Below are positions 41,039-48,892 of a stretch of DNA of 64,000 bases, piece by piece. Each line of letters opens with the position of its first letter. The first letter of the stretch is position 1. Both the position numbers and the translations under genes were made by a program. The notes under the pieces are model-generated. The model saw only the letters and a program-made list of their open reading frames with translations, was not told the origin of the DNA and ran no database searches. Source of the stretch: Actinokineospora baliensis (lineage in GTDB: Bacteria > Actinomycetota > Actinomycetes > Mycobacteriales > Pseudonocardiaceae); contig NZ_JAFBCK010000001.1 of NCBI RefSeq assembly GCF_016907695.1, positions 6,436,001 through 6,500,000 of the forward strand, written 5' to 3'.

Positions 41039-41079
41039 CTGATCATGGGCACCGGGTGGTGACCGGTGCCCATGATCAG
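41039..41079 (-). terminator. Perfect 17-bp stem-loop at end of DHA2 transporter gene
   Basis: CTGATCATGGGCACCGG (41039-41055) and its exact reverse complement (41063-41079) surround a seven-base loop. The stem includes the transporter's TGA stop. No U-tract follows on the minus strand. Confidence 0.85.
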
Positions 41080-42599
41080 CGGGAGCCGTCGGCGGTCCGG
41101 GGCGCTGGCGCGGCGCTCGCCAGCGTGGTGTCCGCGTCCACGATGTCCGCCGGTGTCGTGGTGTCGGTATCGGCGGCGAGGTCCGCGTCGTCGGGGCGGG
41201 CGCGACGGGGGAACAGCGGTGAGATGAGCAGGAACAGTCCGATGACGATCGCCTGGACCACGAGGGCGTCACGGAAGCTCTCGGTCGCCGCACCGCTGAG
41301 GGCGCCTGCGAAGAACACGGTGCTGAACACCGCGACACCGACCGAGCCGCCGATGGACTGGACCGCGGACAGGACGCCGGAGGCGGAGCCGACCTCATCG
41401 TCATCGACGGCGCCGAGCACGGTGTTGAACACCGCGGCGATCACGATGCCCGCGCCGATACCGGCGACAGCGCTGCCGGGCACGATCTGCCAGATCGTGA
41501 AGTCCGTGGTGTCGGCCAGGGCGAGCCACAGCCAGGCGACACCGGCGAACTGGACGATGGCCCCGGCTTGCAGCACCCTGCGGCCGAGTTTGGCGGCGAG
41601 CAGGCCTCCGCTGATGCCGCCGCCGACGGCGGTTCCCAGTGCGACCGGGAGGTTGCCCAGCCCGGCCTGTCCGGCGGTGAACCCCTGGCCGATCTGCAGG
41701 AAGAACGTGAGCACCAACTGGGTGCCGATCAGCCCGCCGAAGAACAACGCGACCGCGACCAGTCCGACGGTGAACGCGGGTTTGCCGAACAGGGCCGGGG
41801 TGACCAGCGGATCGCGGTCCAGGCGCACGACCCGGCGCTGCCACAGCGCGAATCCGACGTAGCCGAGCGCGGCGGCGGACAGCGAAAGCCACGTCCACAA
41901 CGGCCATCCCGCGGCCTGTCCCTCGTTGAGCGGAAGGACCAGCAGCGCGGACGCGGCAGCGACAAGCACGGCTCCGACGACGTCCACGCGCAGCGTCCTG
42001 GTCCCGCCGCCGCGGGGCACCAGCCGCCAGGCGAACACCAATGCCACTAGACCGACCGGGACGTTGACCAGGAACACCAGCCGCCAGCCGAGACCGAACA
42101 GGTCCCAGTCGACCAGCGCGCCACCCAGTACCGGGCCAAGGACACCGCCGAGCCCCAGTACCGGCCCGAAGATCGCGAGGGCCTTGGTGAGGTCGCGGGG
42201 AGCCAGGTTGTCGCGCAGGATGCCGAGGCCCTGCGGCAGCATCATCGCCCCCGCCACACCCTGGACGAGGCGGAGGGTGATCAGCAGGCCGACGCTCGGC
42301 GCGATCGCGCACAGGAGCGACGCGACGGTGAAGGCCACGAGGCCGAACAGGAACATCGGGCGGCGGCCGTAGCGGTCGCCGAGCCGCCCGCCGAGCACGA
42401 GGCCCGCGCCGAGGGTCAGGGCGTAGCCGCCGATCACCCACTGCAAGCCGACCGGGCTCGAATCCAGCGACTTCTCCAGCGACGGGCCCGCCACGTTGAC
42501 GATCGTCGAGTCGAGCAGATCCATCAGCTCGACGACGAGCACCGTGGCCAGCAGCCACCACACCGCCTTCCGCGACATCTTCTTCTCGGGTACAGACAT
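41076..42599 (-). CDS. DHA2-family MFS drug exporter
   Basis: The 507-residue membrane protein has about fourteen hydrophobic segments, the DHA2 layout. Motifs: LDSTIVNVAGPSL (motif D1) in TM1, GGRLGDRYGRRPMF (motif A) after TM2, LRLVQGVAGAMMLPQGLGIL (motif B/C region) in TM4-5. It exports drugs or toxic metabolites using the proton gradient. ATG at 42599 has a GGAG ribosome site six bases away. It lies 127 bases downstream of a MarR gene on the same strand and is probably controlled by it. An FAD monooxygenase remnant follows. Confidence 0.92.
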   Translation of the reverse strand: MSVPEKKMSRKAVWWLLATVLVVELMDLLDSTIVNVAGPSLEKSLDSSPVGLQWVIGGYALTLGAGLVLGGRLGDRYGRRPMFLFGLVAFTVASLLCAIAPSVGLLITLRLVQGVAGAMMLPQGLGILRDNLAPRDLTKALAIFGPVLGLGGVLGPVLGGALVDWDLFGLGWRLVFLVNVPVGLVALVFAWRLVPRGGGTRTLRVDVVGAVLVAAASALLVLPLNEGQAAGWPLWTWLSLSAAALGYVGFALWQRRVVRLDRDPLVTPALFGKPAFTVGLVAVALFFGGLIGTQLVLTFFLQIGQGFTAGQAGLGNLPVALGTAVGGGISGGLLAAKLGRRVLQAGAIVQFAGVAWLWLALADTTDFTIWQIVPGSAVAGIGAGIVIAAVFNTVLGAVDDDEVGSASGVLSAVQSIGGSVGVAVFSTVFFAGALSGAATESFRDALVVQAIVIGLFLLISPLFPRRARPDDADLAADTDTTTPADIVDADTTLASAAPAPRTADGSR

Positions 42600-42726
42600 G
42601 ATTTTCTCCAGATTCTGGTGGTAGCGCCCGTTTCCAGGGCGCATTCGCACGCCGGAGGCCATTCGCGCGCGCAACGAACGCACCCCGGTTGGGTAGGTGT
42701 GGCGGCTTGTCGTCCGCAGCGAGGTG

Positions 42727-43263
42727 TCAGCCTTGGGGGAAGGAATCCGCCGTGTCCGTGTAGATCTGCACGACTCCGGTCAGGAAGGCCTCCACGACAT
42801 CCCTGTCACGGGGGGCCAGCGCTTCGACGAGGCCCTCCACGCCGCGCAGTAGCGGACGCAGGTGACCGAAGAGCCGGTCCATTGACTCCGCGACCGGCTC
42901 GACCATCACCTTGCGGCGATCGGTGGGGTGCGGGCGGCGGACGATGTGCCCGGCCTTCTCGAGCCGGTCGACGATGTGCGTGCTCGCCGCCGTCGAGACC
43001 CGCAGCCTGTCCGCGAGGTCCTTGGCGGTCAGCGGTCCGTCGGTCGTGAGGTGCTCCAGGGCCGCCAGGTCGGTGGCGTTGATCCCCAGCGCGCCGCTCA
43101 GCCGCTGCTCGACCACCCGCGTCAGCACCCCTACCTCTTGCAGGCGCTCCATCACCGCGTTGCCCACGCCAGGGGACTCGACCGGTCGCCTGCCGGACAA
43201 GTGGTCCGGCCCGGTGGCGGGTGGCATGTCGGCGCGACGAGACGCGCGGGCAGAGGAAGGCAT
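42727..43263 (-). CDS. MarR-family transcriptional regulator
   Basis: The 178-residue protein has the MarR winged helix (about residues 65-135; INATDLAALEHLTTDGPLT, LADRLRVSTAASTHIVDRLE, GHIVRRPHPTDRRKVMV) with the DRR wing. Flanking helices form the dimer interface. MarR proteins usually repress a linked exporter and release on binding a phenolic or drug-like ligand; the DHA2 gene is next in the same direction. ATG at 43263 is used. An AT-rich promoter with the palindrome GCTAATTAGC lies 25 bases upstream. Confidence 0.9.
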   Translation of the reverse strand: MPSSARASRRADMPPATGPDHLSGRRPVESPGVGNAVMERLQEVGVLTRVVEQRLSGALGINATDLAALEHLTTDGPLTAKDLADRLRVSTAASTHIVDRLEKAGHIVRRPHPTDRRKVMVEPVAESMDRLFGHLRPLLRGVEGLVEALAPRDRDVVEAFLTGVVQIYTDTADSFPQG

Positions 43264-43287
43264 GACCGATAGACTACTAGGTAAGTC

Positions 43288-43297
43288 GCTAATTAGC
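43288..43297. promoter_or_regulatory. Palindromic MarR operator candidate
   Basis: GCTAATTAGC is a perfect palindrome within an unusually AT-rich stretch (43271-43310) just upstream of the MarR gene start, with flanking TAAG and CTTA. Location and symmetry suit autorepression. Confidence 0.5.
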
Positions 43298-43372
43298 TTA
43301 GTTAAATTGCGTGACGACTGCCACCAGGTCAAGGTCTTCCCCGTAGTGGGTCGACTCCTAGCGTCCGGTCCT

Positions 43373-43767
43373 CATGACGACAAGCCCGTGGACAAGCGAA
43401 ACCGTTGCGGAAGAGGGCAAATGCCGTGCCGGACGTGGGCCTACACGGTCGCCGACGAGGCGGTGGACCTCGGGAGACGCAAGATCAACCGGAGGAGGAG
43501 CCCCCAGTTTCCATCGTAGTGGGGTGCGCAGAGGATGGGCGGGCGGCGAACTGGGCTGCGGACAGGCGACACCGTTGTGGATGGGGCGGTGTCGCGCCGG
43601 GGCACGACGGCGGTGCGGGTTCTCGGGAGATGCAAGATCAACTGATGGGGAAGCCCCCGGTTCCCAGCCTAGTGGGACGCGCGGCTGGTGGGTGAGTGGT
43701 GAACAGGGCTGTGGATGGGGCCAGCGGTTGTGGATGGGGCTAGCGGTTGTGGATGGGGCTAGCGGCG
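43373..43767 (+). repeat. Repeat family B, right cluster
   Basis: Three units in the same orientation as the left copy at 32.3 kb: a 3' partial at 43373-43450 (CGTGGACAAGCGAAACCGTTG), a full unit at 43471-43590 (CGGGAGACGCAAGATCAACC to GTTGTGGATGGGGC) and another at 43624-43720 (CGGGAGATGCAAGATCAACT to CTGTGGATGGGGCC). The block fills the space between the MarR and histidine kinase genes; frames across it are not convincing genes. Each unit carries TGTGGACA/TGTGGAT cores that resemble, but only partly match, a DnaA box. Confidence 0.85.
43711..43767 (+). repeat. Three 19-bp tandem repeats overlapping the kinase stop codon
   Basis: GTGGATGGGGCTAGCGGTT (first copy with CCAGC) recurs at 43711, 43730 and 43749, an exact 19-base period. 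The last copy contains CTAG at 43759, which on the minus strand is the TAG stop of the histidine kinase gene. Confidence 0.85.
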
Positions 43768-45849
43768 GGGGGCTGGGTGGCGGTTGGGGGCTGGGGTGTC
43801 GCTGGTGCGTGGGGGTGGGGCGGTGGGGCTGGCGGGCACGGTGAAGCGGACCCGGGTGCCGCCGGGGTGGTTGGGTTCGATCCAGATCTGGCCGCCGTGG
43901 CGTTCTACTATTCGGCGGCAGGTGCTGAGGCCGATGCCGGTGCCCTGGTAGTCGCTGACGGTGTCGGCGCGGTGGAAGAGGGCGAAGACCCGCTCCCTGG
44001 CGTCGGGGGCGATGCCGATGCCGTTGTCGCTGGTGGTGATGGTGACGGCGCCGTCGACCCATTCGGCGGCGACGTGGACGCGGGGGGTCACCCCGGGGGC
44101 GACGTACTTCACGGCGTTGCCCAGGAGGTTGGCCATGACCTGGCGCAGCAGGGTGGGGTGGCCGGGCACCTCGGGGAGGCGGTCGCGGGTGATCTCCACC
44201 CTGGCGCTGCCCGCGCTGAGCTCGGCGGCGAGGTCGTCGACGATGCCGTCGAGGTCGACCTCGCGCAGGCCGAGGGACTCGTGCGACGAGCGGGCGTGCG
44301 CGAGCAGGTCGTCGATCATGACCGTCATCCGGCCCGCGGCGCGGGAGATCGCCGCCAGTGCCGTGCGCTCGGCCGCGCCGCGGTCGGCGATGAGGTCGGC
44401 GACCACTTCGGTGTAGGCGGTGATGGCGGTCAGCGGCGACTTGAGGTCGTGGGCGACCATCGCGGTGAACCGGTCGAGCTCGTCGTTGGCGGCGGCCAGT
44501 TCGCTGTTGGCCAGCGCGACCCGCTCGCGGGCGGCCTCGCGCTCGGTGACGTCGCGCAGGAACGCGTGGAACCGCCGCTCGCCGCGCCAGGTGAACGACG
44601 CCAGGCTCAGCTCGACCAGCAACCCGCTGCCGTCGCGGCGGCGGGCCGGGACCTGGACGAGGCCGTCGTGCAGGCGGGGCACGCCGGTCTCGGCGCGGGC
44701 GACGAGGCTGTCGTTGTGCGCCTTGGCGAGGCTGGCCGGGATGATCAGCTCGTCGAGGCGGCGACCGGTGGCCTGCTCGGCGGTCCAGCCGAACATCGCC
44801 TCGGCGGCGGGGTTCCACGCGGTGACCGCGCCGCGGGCGTCGGCGACGATGAACGCGTCCGGCGCGGTGTCGAGGATGGTGGCCAGCAGCCGCTCGCGGT
44901 CGGCCAGTTCCTGGCGCTGCGCGCGTTCGACCGTCACGTCGCTCATCGACACGACCGCGCCGAGCGGGGTGCCGTCGGCGCGCTTGAGGGCGCGGCCGGT
45001 GCACACCACGCGGACCGGCTCGCGGCCGTGCGGGGCGATGACCATCTCCACGTCGGCCACCGAGCCGGTGGTCAGCGCGCGGCGCAGCGGGACGTCGTCC
45101 TGCGCGAGCGGGGTGACGCCGTCGGCGGCGTAGAGGCTGTAGCGGTGCGACCAGTCGGCCGGGTCCAGCTCGGGGTCGGGGTCGAGGCCGTGCCAGTCGC
45201 GGGAGGCGCGGTTGAACAGGGTGAGCCTGCCGTGCTCGTCGCAGGCGACGATGGCGACGTCGATGGTCTCGTGGACGGCGTCGGTCAGCTCTTGGCGCGC
45301 TTCGAGGTCGCGGGCGTAGTTCTCGGCGAGTGCGCGCGCCGACTCGGCCTCGGCGGCCAGCGCACTGGTGATCCTGGCGTGCTTGCGCCGCTCGAACAGC
45401 CCCAGCACGACCCGCGCCAGGTCCCCCAGCGCCGCGACCTGGTCGTCGGTGAACTCCCTGGTCTCGGTGTCGAACGCGCACAGCGTGCCGAGCACGTGGC
45501 CGTCGGGGGTGATCAGCGGCACCGACAGGTAGCCGCGGACCTTGCCGATCGCGCCGGTGACCCAGGGGTTGTCGGCGAAGCGGTCGTCGAGGCTGGCGTC
45601 GGGCACGTGCACCGCGACACCGGTGCTGACGACGGTCTCGCACATCGAGTCCACGCGCGGGGAGTTGGCGCCGTCGAAGCCGACCGTGGTCAGCTGGCAC
45701 TGGCGGTGCTCGTCGAGCAGGTTCAGGCTCGCGGTGGGCACTCCGGCGACGTGCGCGGCCACCCGCACCACCGCCGACAGCTCGTCGTCGGCGGGCGCGT
45801 CGAGCACTCCGTACTCGTGCAACGCCGCCAACCGCGCGATCTCGCTCAC
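43759..45849 (-). CDS. Soluble GAF/PAS sensor histidine kinase
   Basis: The 696-residue protein has a GAF domain (about residues 20-155; CQLTTVGFDGANSPR, YLSVPLITPDGHVLGTLCAF), two PAS domains (about 190-310 and 320-440; TAWNPAAEAMFGWTAEQATG), HisKA with His467 in MVAHDLKSPLTA, and HATPase_c (NLLGNAVKYVAPG, DNGIGIAPDARE, GTGIGLSTCRRI). No membrane helices, so it senses an intracellular signal, perhaps redox or light as in related GAF-PAS kinases. No response regulator is adjacent. The GTG at 45849 is used. Its stop codon lies within a 19-bp tandem repeat, and the final ten or so residues are low-complexity Pro/Arg. Confidence 0.92.
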   Translation of the reverse strand: MSEIARLAALHEYGVLDAPADDELSAVVRVAAHVAGVPTASLNLLDEHRQCQLTTVGFDGANSPRVDSMCETVVSTGVAVHVPDASLDDRFADNPWVTGAIGKVRGYLSVPLITPDGHVLGTLCAFDTETREFTDDQVAALGDLARVVLGLFERRKHARITSALAAEAESARALAENYARDLEARQELTDAVHETIDVAIVACDEHGRLTLFNRASRDWHGLDPDPELDPADWSHRYSLYAADGVTPLAQDDVPLRRALTTGSVADVEMVIAPHGREPVRVVCTGRALKRADGTPLGAVVSMSDVTVERAQRQELADRERLLATILDTAPDAFIVADARGAVTAWNPAAEAMFGWTAEQATGRRLDELIIPASLAKAHNDSLVARAETGVPRLHDGLVQVPARRRDGSGLLVELSLASFTWRGERRFHAFLRDVTEREAARERVALANSELAAANDELDRFTAMVAHDLKSPLTAITAYTEVVADLIADRGAAERTALAAISRAAGRMTVMIDDLLAHARSSHESLGLREVDLDGIVDDLAAELSAGSARVEITRDRLPEVPGHPTLLRQVMANLLGNAVKYVAPGVTPRVHVAAEWVDGAVTITTSDNGIGIAPDARERVFALFHRADTVSDYQGTGIGLSTCRRIVERHGGQIWIEPNHPGGTRVRFTVPASPTAPPPRTSDTPAPNRHPAPRR

Positions 45850-46133
45850 CGCCTGCCCTCCCGGTCACGGTCCTCAGTGGGATTCCTGCTCACCTGTCAT
45901 CGACCGGGGCGCACCCCGACATGAACGTAATGAGCGCCACCGGATCGAGTGGCCGGGGCAACCGGAACGCACCCGGATCCGACCCGAATCCCACCGCCAC
46001 GGCGATATCCGGACCCGCGGCTCGGATCGCGTGCGCGGATGCTCACCGTGCGTCCACATCGGCCGGGCGGGCGGTGTGCCGATCAACCCACGGGTGGACG
46101 CCGGGCAACACCGGGCCCGGCCAGGCTCGTCCT

Positions 46134-47459
46134 ATGTGGAGGAAATGGACCCTCGCGGTCCCGCTCGTGCTCGTCGGCTCGGTGCTCACCGCCGTGCCCG
46201 CCGTGGCCGAGGGGATCGCGTGGCAACGGTGTGGCGCCGCGGACTGCGGCGAGGTGCGGGTACCGCTGGACTGGTCGCGGCCGGGCGGGGCGAAGATCAC
46301 GGTGGCGGTGAGCCGGTTGCCCGCGACCGACCCGGCCAGGCGGATCGGGGTGTTGGTGATCAACCCCGGTGGGCCGGGCGGCCCTGGACGGGCCCTGCTG
46401 CGCGACCACGGCACGGAGTTGTTCCCGGCGGACCTGCGGGCGCGCTTCGACATCATCGGCCTCGACCCGCGCGGCGTCGGGGAGAGCAGACCGGCCATCG
46501 CCTGCCCGGTGCCGCCGAACGGGCCCGGGGTGACGCAGTTCCCGACGACCCGCGCGGAGTACGACCGCCTGATCGCCTACAACCGCTCGGTCGCCGCGAG
46601 TTGCCGGACGGCGACCGGACCGCTGATCGATCACGTCGACACGGTCAGCGCCGCCCGTGACATCGACGTCGTGCGGGCGGCGCTGGGCGAGCAGAAGATC
46701 AGCTGGCTCGGGCTGTCGTACGGCTCCATGTTGGGGGCGACCTACGCGGGGATGTACCCGAACCGGGTGCGCGCCGCGGTGCTCGACGGCGCGGTGGACC
46801 ACACGATCGGCAGCCGCCGGATGGCCGTCGACGAGGCGCGGGCGACCGAGGACGTGTTCGGCGCGTTCGCGCGGTGGTGCGCCACCGACACCTCGTGCGC
46901 GCTGCACGGTCGGGATGTGGCGGCCGAGTACCGGGCGCTGCTCGACAGCGGCGCGGACGGGCTGACCGCCGAGCAGATCGGCTACTCCGCCTACGGTCTG
47001 CTCAGCCTCACCGACTACTGGCCCGACCTGGCGACCGCGATCCGGGACCGCACGGGGTTCGAGGAGGGCGGCAGCGCTCCGGCGTACCGGGTGATCGCGT
47101 GCCACGACTTCCCGAGTGACATCCGCTCGTTCGCCGACATGACCGCGCGCCTCGCCGAGATCCGCGCGGTGGCGCCGAACACCCGCGGCCACGTCGAGGG
47201 GTGGGACGTGCAGGCGGGCTGCTTGGGCTGGCCGATCCCGGCGAAGAACCCGTGGGGGCCGACGCCGGTGCGCGGCGCGCCGCCGATCCTGGTGGTCAGC
47301 GGCGAGCACGACCCGGCGACCCCGCACTCCTGGGGGATCGGGCTGGCTTGCCAGATCTCGGGTTCACGCCTGCTGACCTGGACCGGCGTGGGGCACACCG
47401 CGTACTTCAACGACACCACGACCCGGCAGCGGGAGATCGACTACCTGCTGCGGCCCTGA
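46134..47459 (+). CDS. Secreted alpha/beta-hydrolase, tripeptidyl-aminopeptidase type
   Basis: The 441-residue protein has a signal peptide (residues 1-25; LAVPLVLVGSVLTAVPAVA), the oxyanion region INPGGPGGPGRALL, nucleophile Ser in GLSYGSMLGATYA, acid Asp in SGEHDPATP and His in GVGHTAYF, plus the C-terminal TAP-like domain. This is the SlpD/SlpE-like family of Streptomyces secreted tripeptidyl aminopeptidases and related esterases. Length fits. ATG at 46134 gives the signal peptide directly. Transcribed alone, with a strong bidirectional hairpin at its end. Confidence 0.9.
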   Translation: MWRKWTLAVPLVLVGSVLTAVPAVAEGIAWQRCGAADCGEVRVPLDWSRPGGAKITVAVSRLPATDPARRIGVLVINPGGPGGPGRALLRDHGTELFPADLRARFDIIGLDPRGVGESRPAIACPVPPNGPGVTQFPTTRAEYDRLIAYNRSVAASCRTATGPLIDHVDTVSAARDIDVVRAALGEQKISWLGLSYGSMLGATYAGMYPNRVRAAVLDGAVDHTIGSRRMAVDEARATEDVFGAFARWCATDTSCALHGRDVAAEYRALLDSGADGLTAEQIGYSAYGLLSLTDYWPDLATAIRDRTGFEEGGSAPAYRVIACHDFPSDIRSFADMTARLAEIRAVAPNTRGHVEGWDVQAGCLGWPIPAKNPWGPTPVRGAPPILVVSGEHDPATPHSWGIGLACQISGSRLLTWTGVGHTAYFNDTTTRQREIDYLLRP

Positions 47460-47464
47460 TTCCA

Positions 47465-47492
47465 GGGGGAGCGGTTTCACGGCCGCTCCCCC
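47465..47492. terminator. Bidirectional stem-loop between convergent genes
   Basis: GGGGGAGCGG (47465-47474) pairs with CCGCTCCCCC (47483-47492). It starts six bases after the hydrolase stop and overlaps the last codons of the convergent HAD gene. Confidence 0.75.
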
Positions 47493-48133
47493 AACGCCCA
47501 ACGGACCGCGTCTCCCAACTCGCGCACGACTGGCACGCCAAGGCCTTCCGCGCGGGTTTGGCTCACCAGGGCGCCGCGAGTCGGGTGGTAGAGCAGGCAC
47601 GGAACACCGCAGGCCCGTGCGGCGCGGATGTCGTCGTCGCTGTCCCCCACGATGAGCACGCCCTCGACCCCCACGGCGTCGAGGTGTCTGCGCAGGTGGG
47701 GTTCTTTGCGTTGCGGCTCATCGGATCGCATGCCGTCCACCCGGTCGAAGAAGTGGGCGATCGCGTGGAACTGCGGTAAGGCGACCAGGTGTTCGTGCGG
47801 GTACATCGACAGCAGCGACTGGGTTCTCCCGGCGTCTTTCCACGCTGCCAGCGCCGCCACGGTGTGGGCGTGGAGCCGGGCTTGCTCAAGCAGGTCGGCG
47901 TAAGAGCGTTGGAAGTGCGCGTTGATGTCGAGCTGTTGTTGTGCGGTAAGGGCTTGTCCCGCAAGGCGTTCGTAGAAGTCCGTGATGGGGCGGGTGAAGT
48001 TCTCCTGGTACCCGGTCACGGTCACCTCTGGCAGACCGCTGCGGGAGAACGCCTCTATCGTGGCGCGCACCAACGCGTCGCCGTCGTCGAAGAGGGTTCC
48101 GTTCCAGTCCCACACTATGTGGTCGATCCGCAC
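47477..48133 (-). CDS. HAD-superfamily hydrolase
   Basis: The 218-residue phosphatase-type enzyme has HAD motif I DWNGTLFDDG near the N-terminus (nucleophile Asp with the family-typical DxN rather than DxD), motif II/III region QSLLSMYPHEHL and KEPHLRRHL, and motif IV IVGDSDDDIRAARA. It would hydrolyse a phosphate ester; the DWNGT variant is seen in several phosphoglycolate-phosphatase-like groups. GTG at 48133 has AGGAGG five bases upstream and is preferred to 48157. It is divergent from the methyltransferase with 43 bases between starts. Confidence 0.88.
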   Translation of the reverse strand: MRIDHIVWDWNGTLFDDGDALVRATIEAFSRSGLPEVTVTGYQENFTRPITDFYERLAGQALTAQQQLDINAHFQRSYADLLEQARLHAHTVAALAAWKDAGRTQSLLSMYPHEHLVALPQFHAIAHFFDRVDGMRSDEPQRKEPHLRRHLDAVGVEGVLIVGDSDDDIRAARACGVPCLLYHPTRGALVSQTRAEGLGVPVVRELGDAVRWALGERP

Positions 48134-48176
48134 GCGCGGCCTCCTCGCCTCAGCCACGGTCTGCGATCATGGTCGG

Positions 48177-48887
48177 GTGCGGCGAGCGCAGTCCCGGGCC
48201 ACGGCGGCCAACGTGCGCGGCTACTCGGGTGACGAGGTCGCGGGTTACCTGGGCGACCCCTACCACCGGCTGCGGCTGCGGCACGCGCTGGACCTGCTCT
48301 CCGAACACCTGCCGCGCGGCGCCGTCGTGGCCGATCTCGGCGCGGGCGGCGGCGAGGTCGCGGCCCTGCTCACCCAGCGCGGCCTGCGCCCGATCGCCTG
48401 CGACGTGGTCACCGACGCGTGCCGGGTGGCGCTCGACGCCGGGTTCCCGGCTGTGCGCCTGGACGTCGGCGACCTCTTGCCGTTCCGGTCGCGTTCGCTC
48501 GACGGCGTCCTGGCCGGGGAGATCATCGAGCACGTCTACGACCCGGCGCTGCTGCTGGCCGAGTGCCACCGGGTGCTGCGGCCGGGCGGGGTGCTGGTGC
48601 TGACCACGCCCAACCTGGCGCCCGCCCAGGACAGGGTGCGGTTCCTGTTCGGCCGGGCGCCCCGGCAGGTCGACCCGTTCCACGAGTACCTGCACCTGCA
48701 CATCCGCCCGTTCACCTACCCGCTGCTGGCCACCGGCCTGCGCGCGGCGGGGTTCGTGCCGTCGCCGCCGCGGTCCAACCACGTCGTCTGGCGCACCCGC
48801 CGCCGCGAGTTCCGGTCGCGCTGGGCCGCCCGCCGCTGGCCCACCCTCGGCGGATCTCTCGTCGTCGCCGGGCTCCGGCGGCCCTGA
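48177..48887 (+). CDS. Class I SAM-dependent methyltransferase
   Basis: The 236-residue protein has SAM motif I VVADLGAGGGEVAALL, motif II IACDVVTDACRVAL, motif post-I LDGVLAGEIIEHVYDPALLL and VLRPGGVLVLTTPN, the pattern of methyltransferase type 11/23 enzymes acting on quinones, sugars or natural products. HEYLHLHIRPFTYPLL near residue 175 is a segment common in glycan or lipid methylases. Substrate unknown. A GTG at 48177 is used. It converges on the large TIR-NACHT gene with five bases between stops. Confidence 0.85.
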   Translation: MRRAQSRATAANVRGYSGDEVAGYLGDPYHRLRLRHALDLLSEHLPRGAVVADLGAGGGEVAALLTQRGLRPIACDVVTDACRVALDAGFPAVRLDVGDLLPFRSRSLDGVLAGEIIEHVYDPALLLAECHRVLRPGGVLVLTTPNLAPAQDRVRFLFGRAPRQVDPFHEYLHLHIRPFTYPLLATGLRAAGFVPSPPRSNHVVWRTRRREFRSRWAARRWPTLGGSLVVAGLRRP

Positions 48888-48892
48888 CCGGC

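Noticed and set aside
43373..43720. DnaA boxes in repeat family B
   Set aside because: Cores such as TGTGGACAG and TGTGGATGG match the DnaA box at only 7-8 of 9 positions and vary between units, unlike the invariant boxes in family A.
43358..45868. 836-codon minus-strand frame overlapping the GAF/PAS kinase
   Set aside because: Arg/Pro/Gly-rich shadow in a different frame; the kinase frame has GAF, PAS, HisKA and HATPase motifs.
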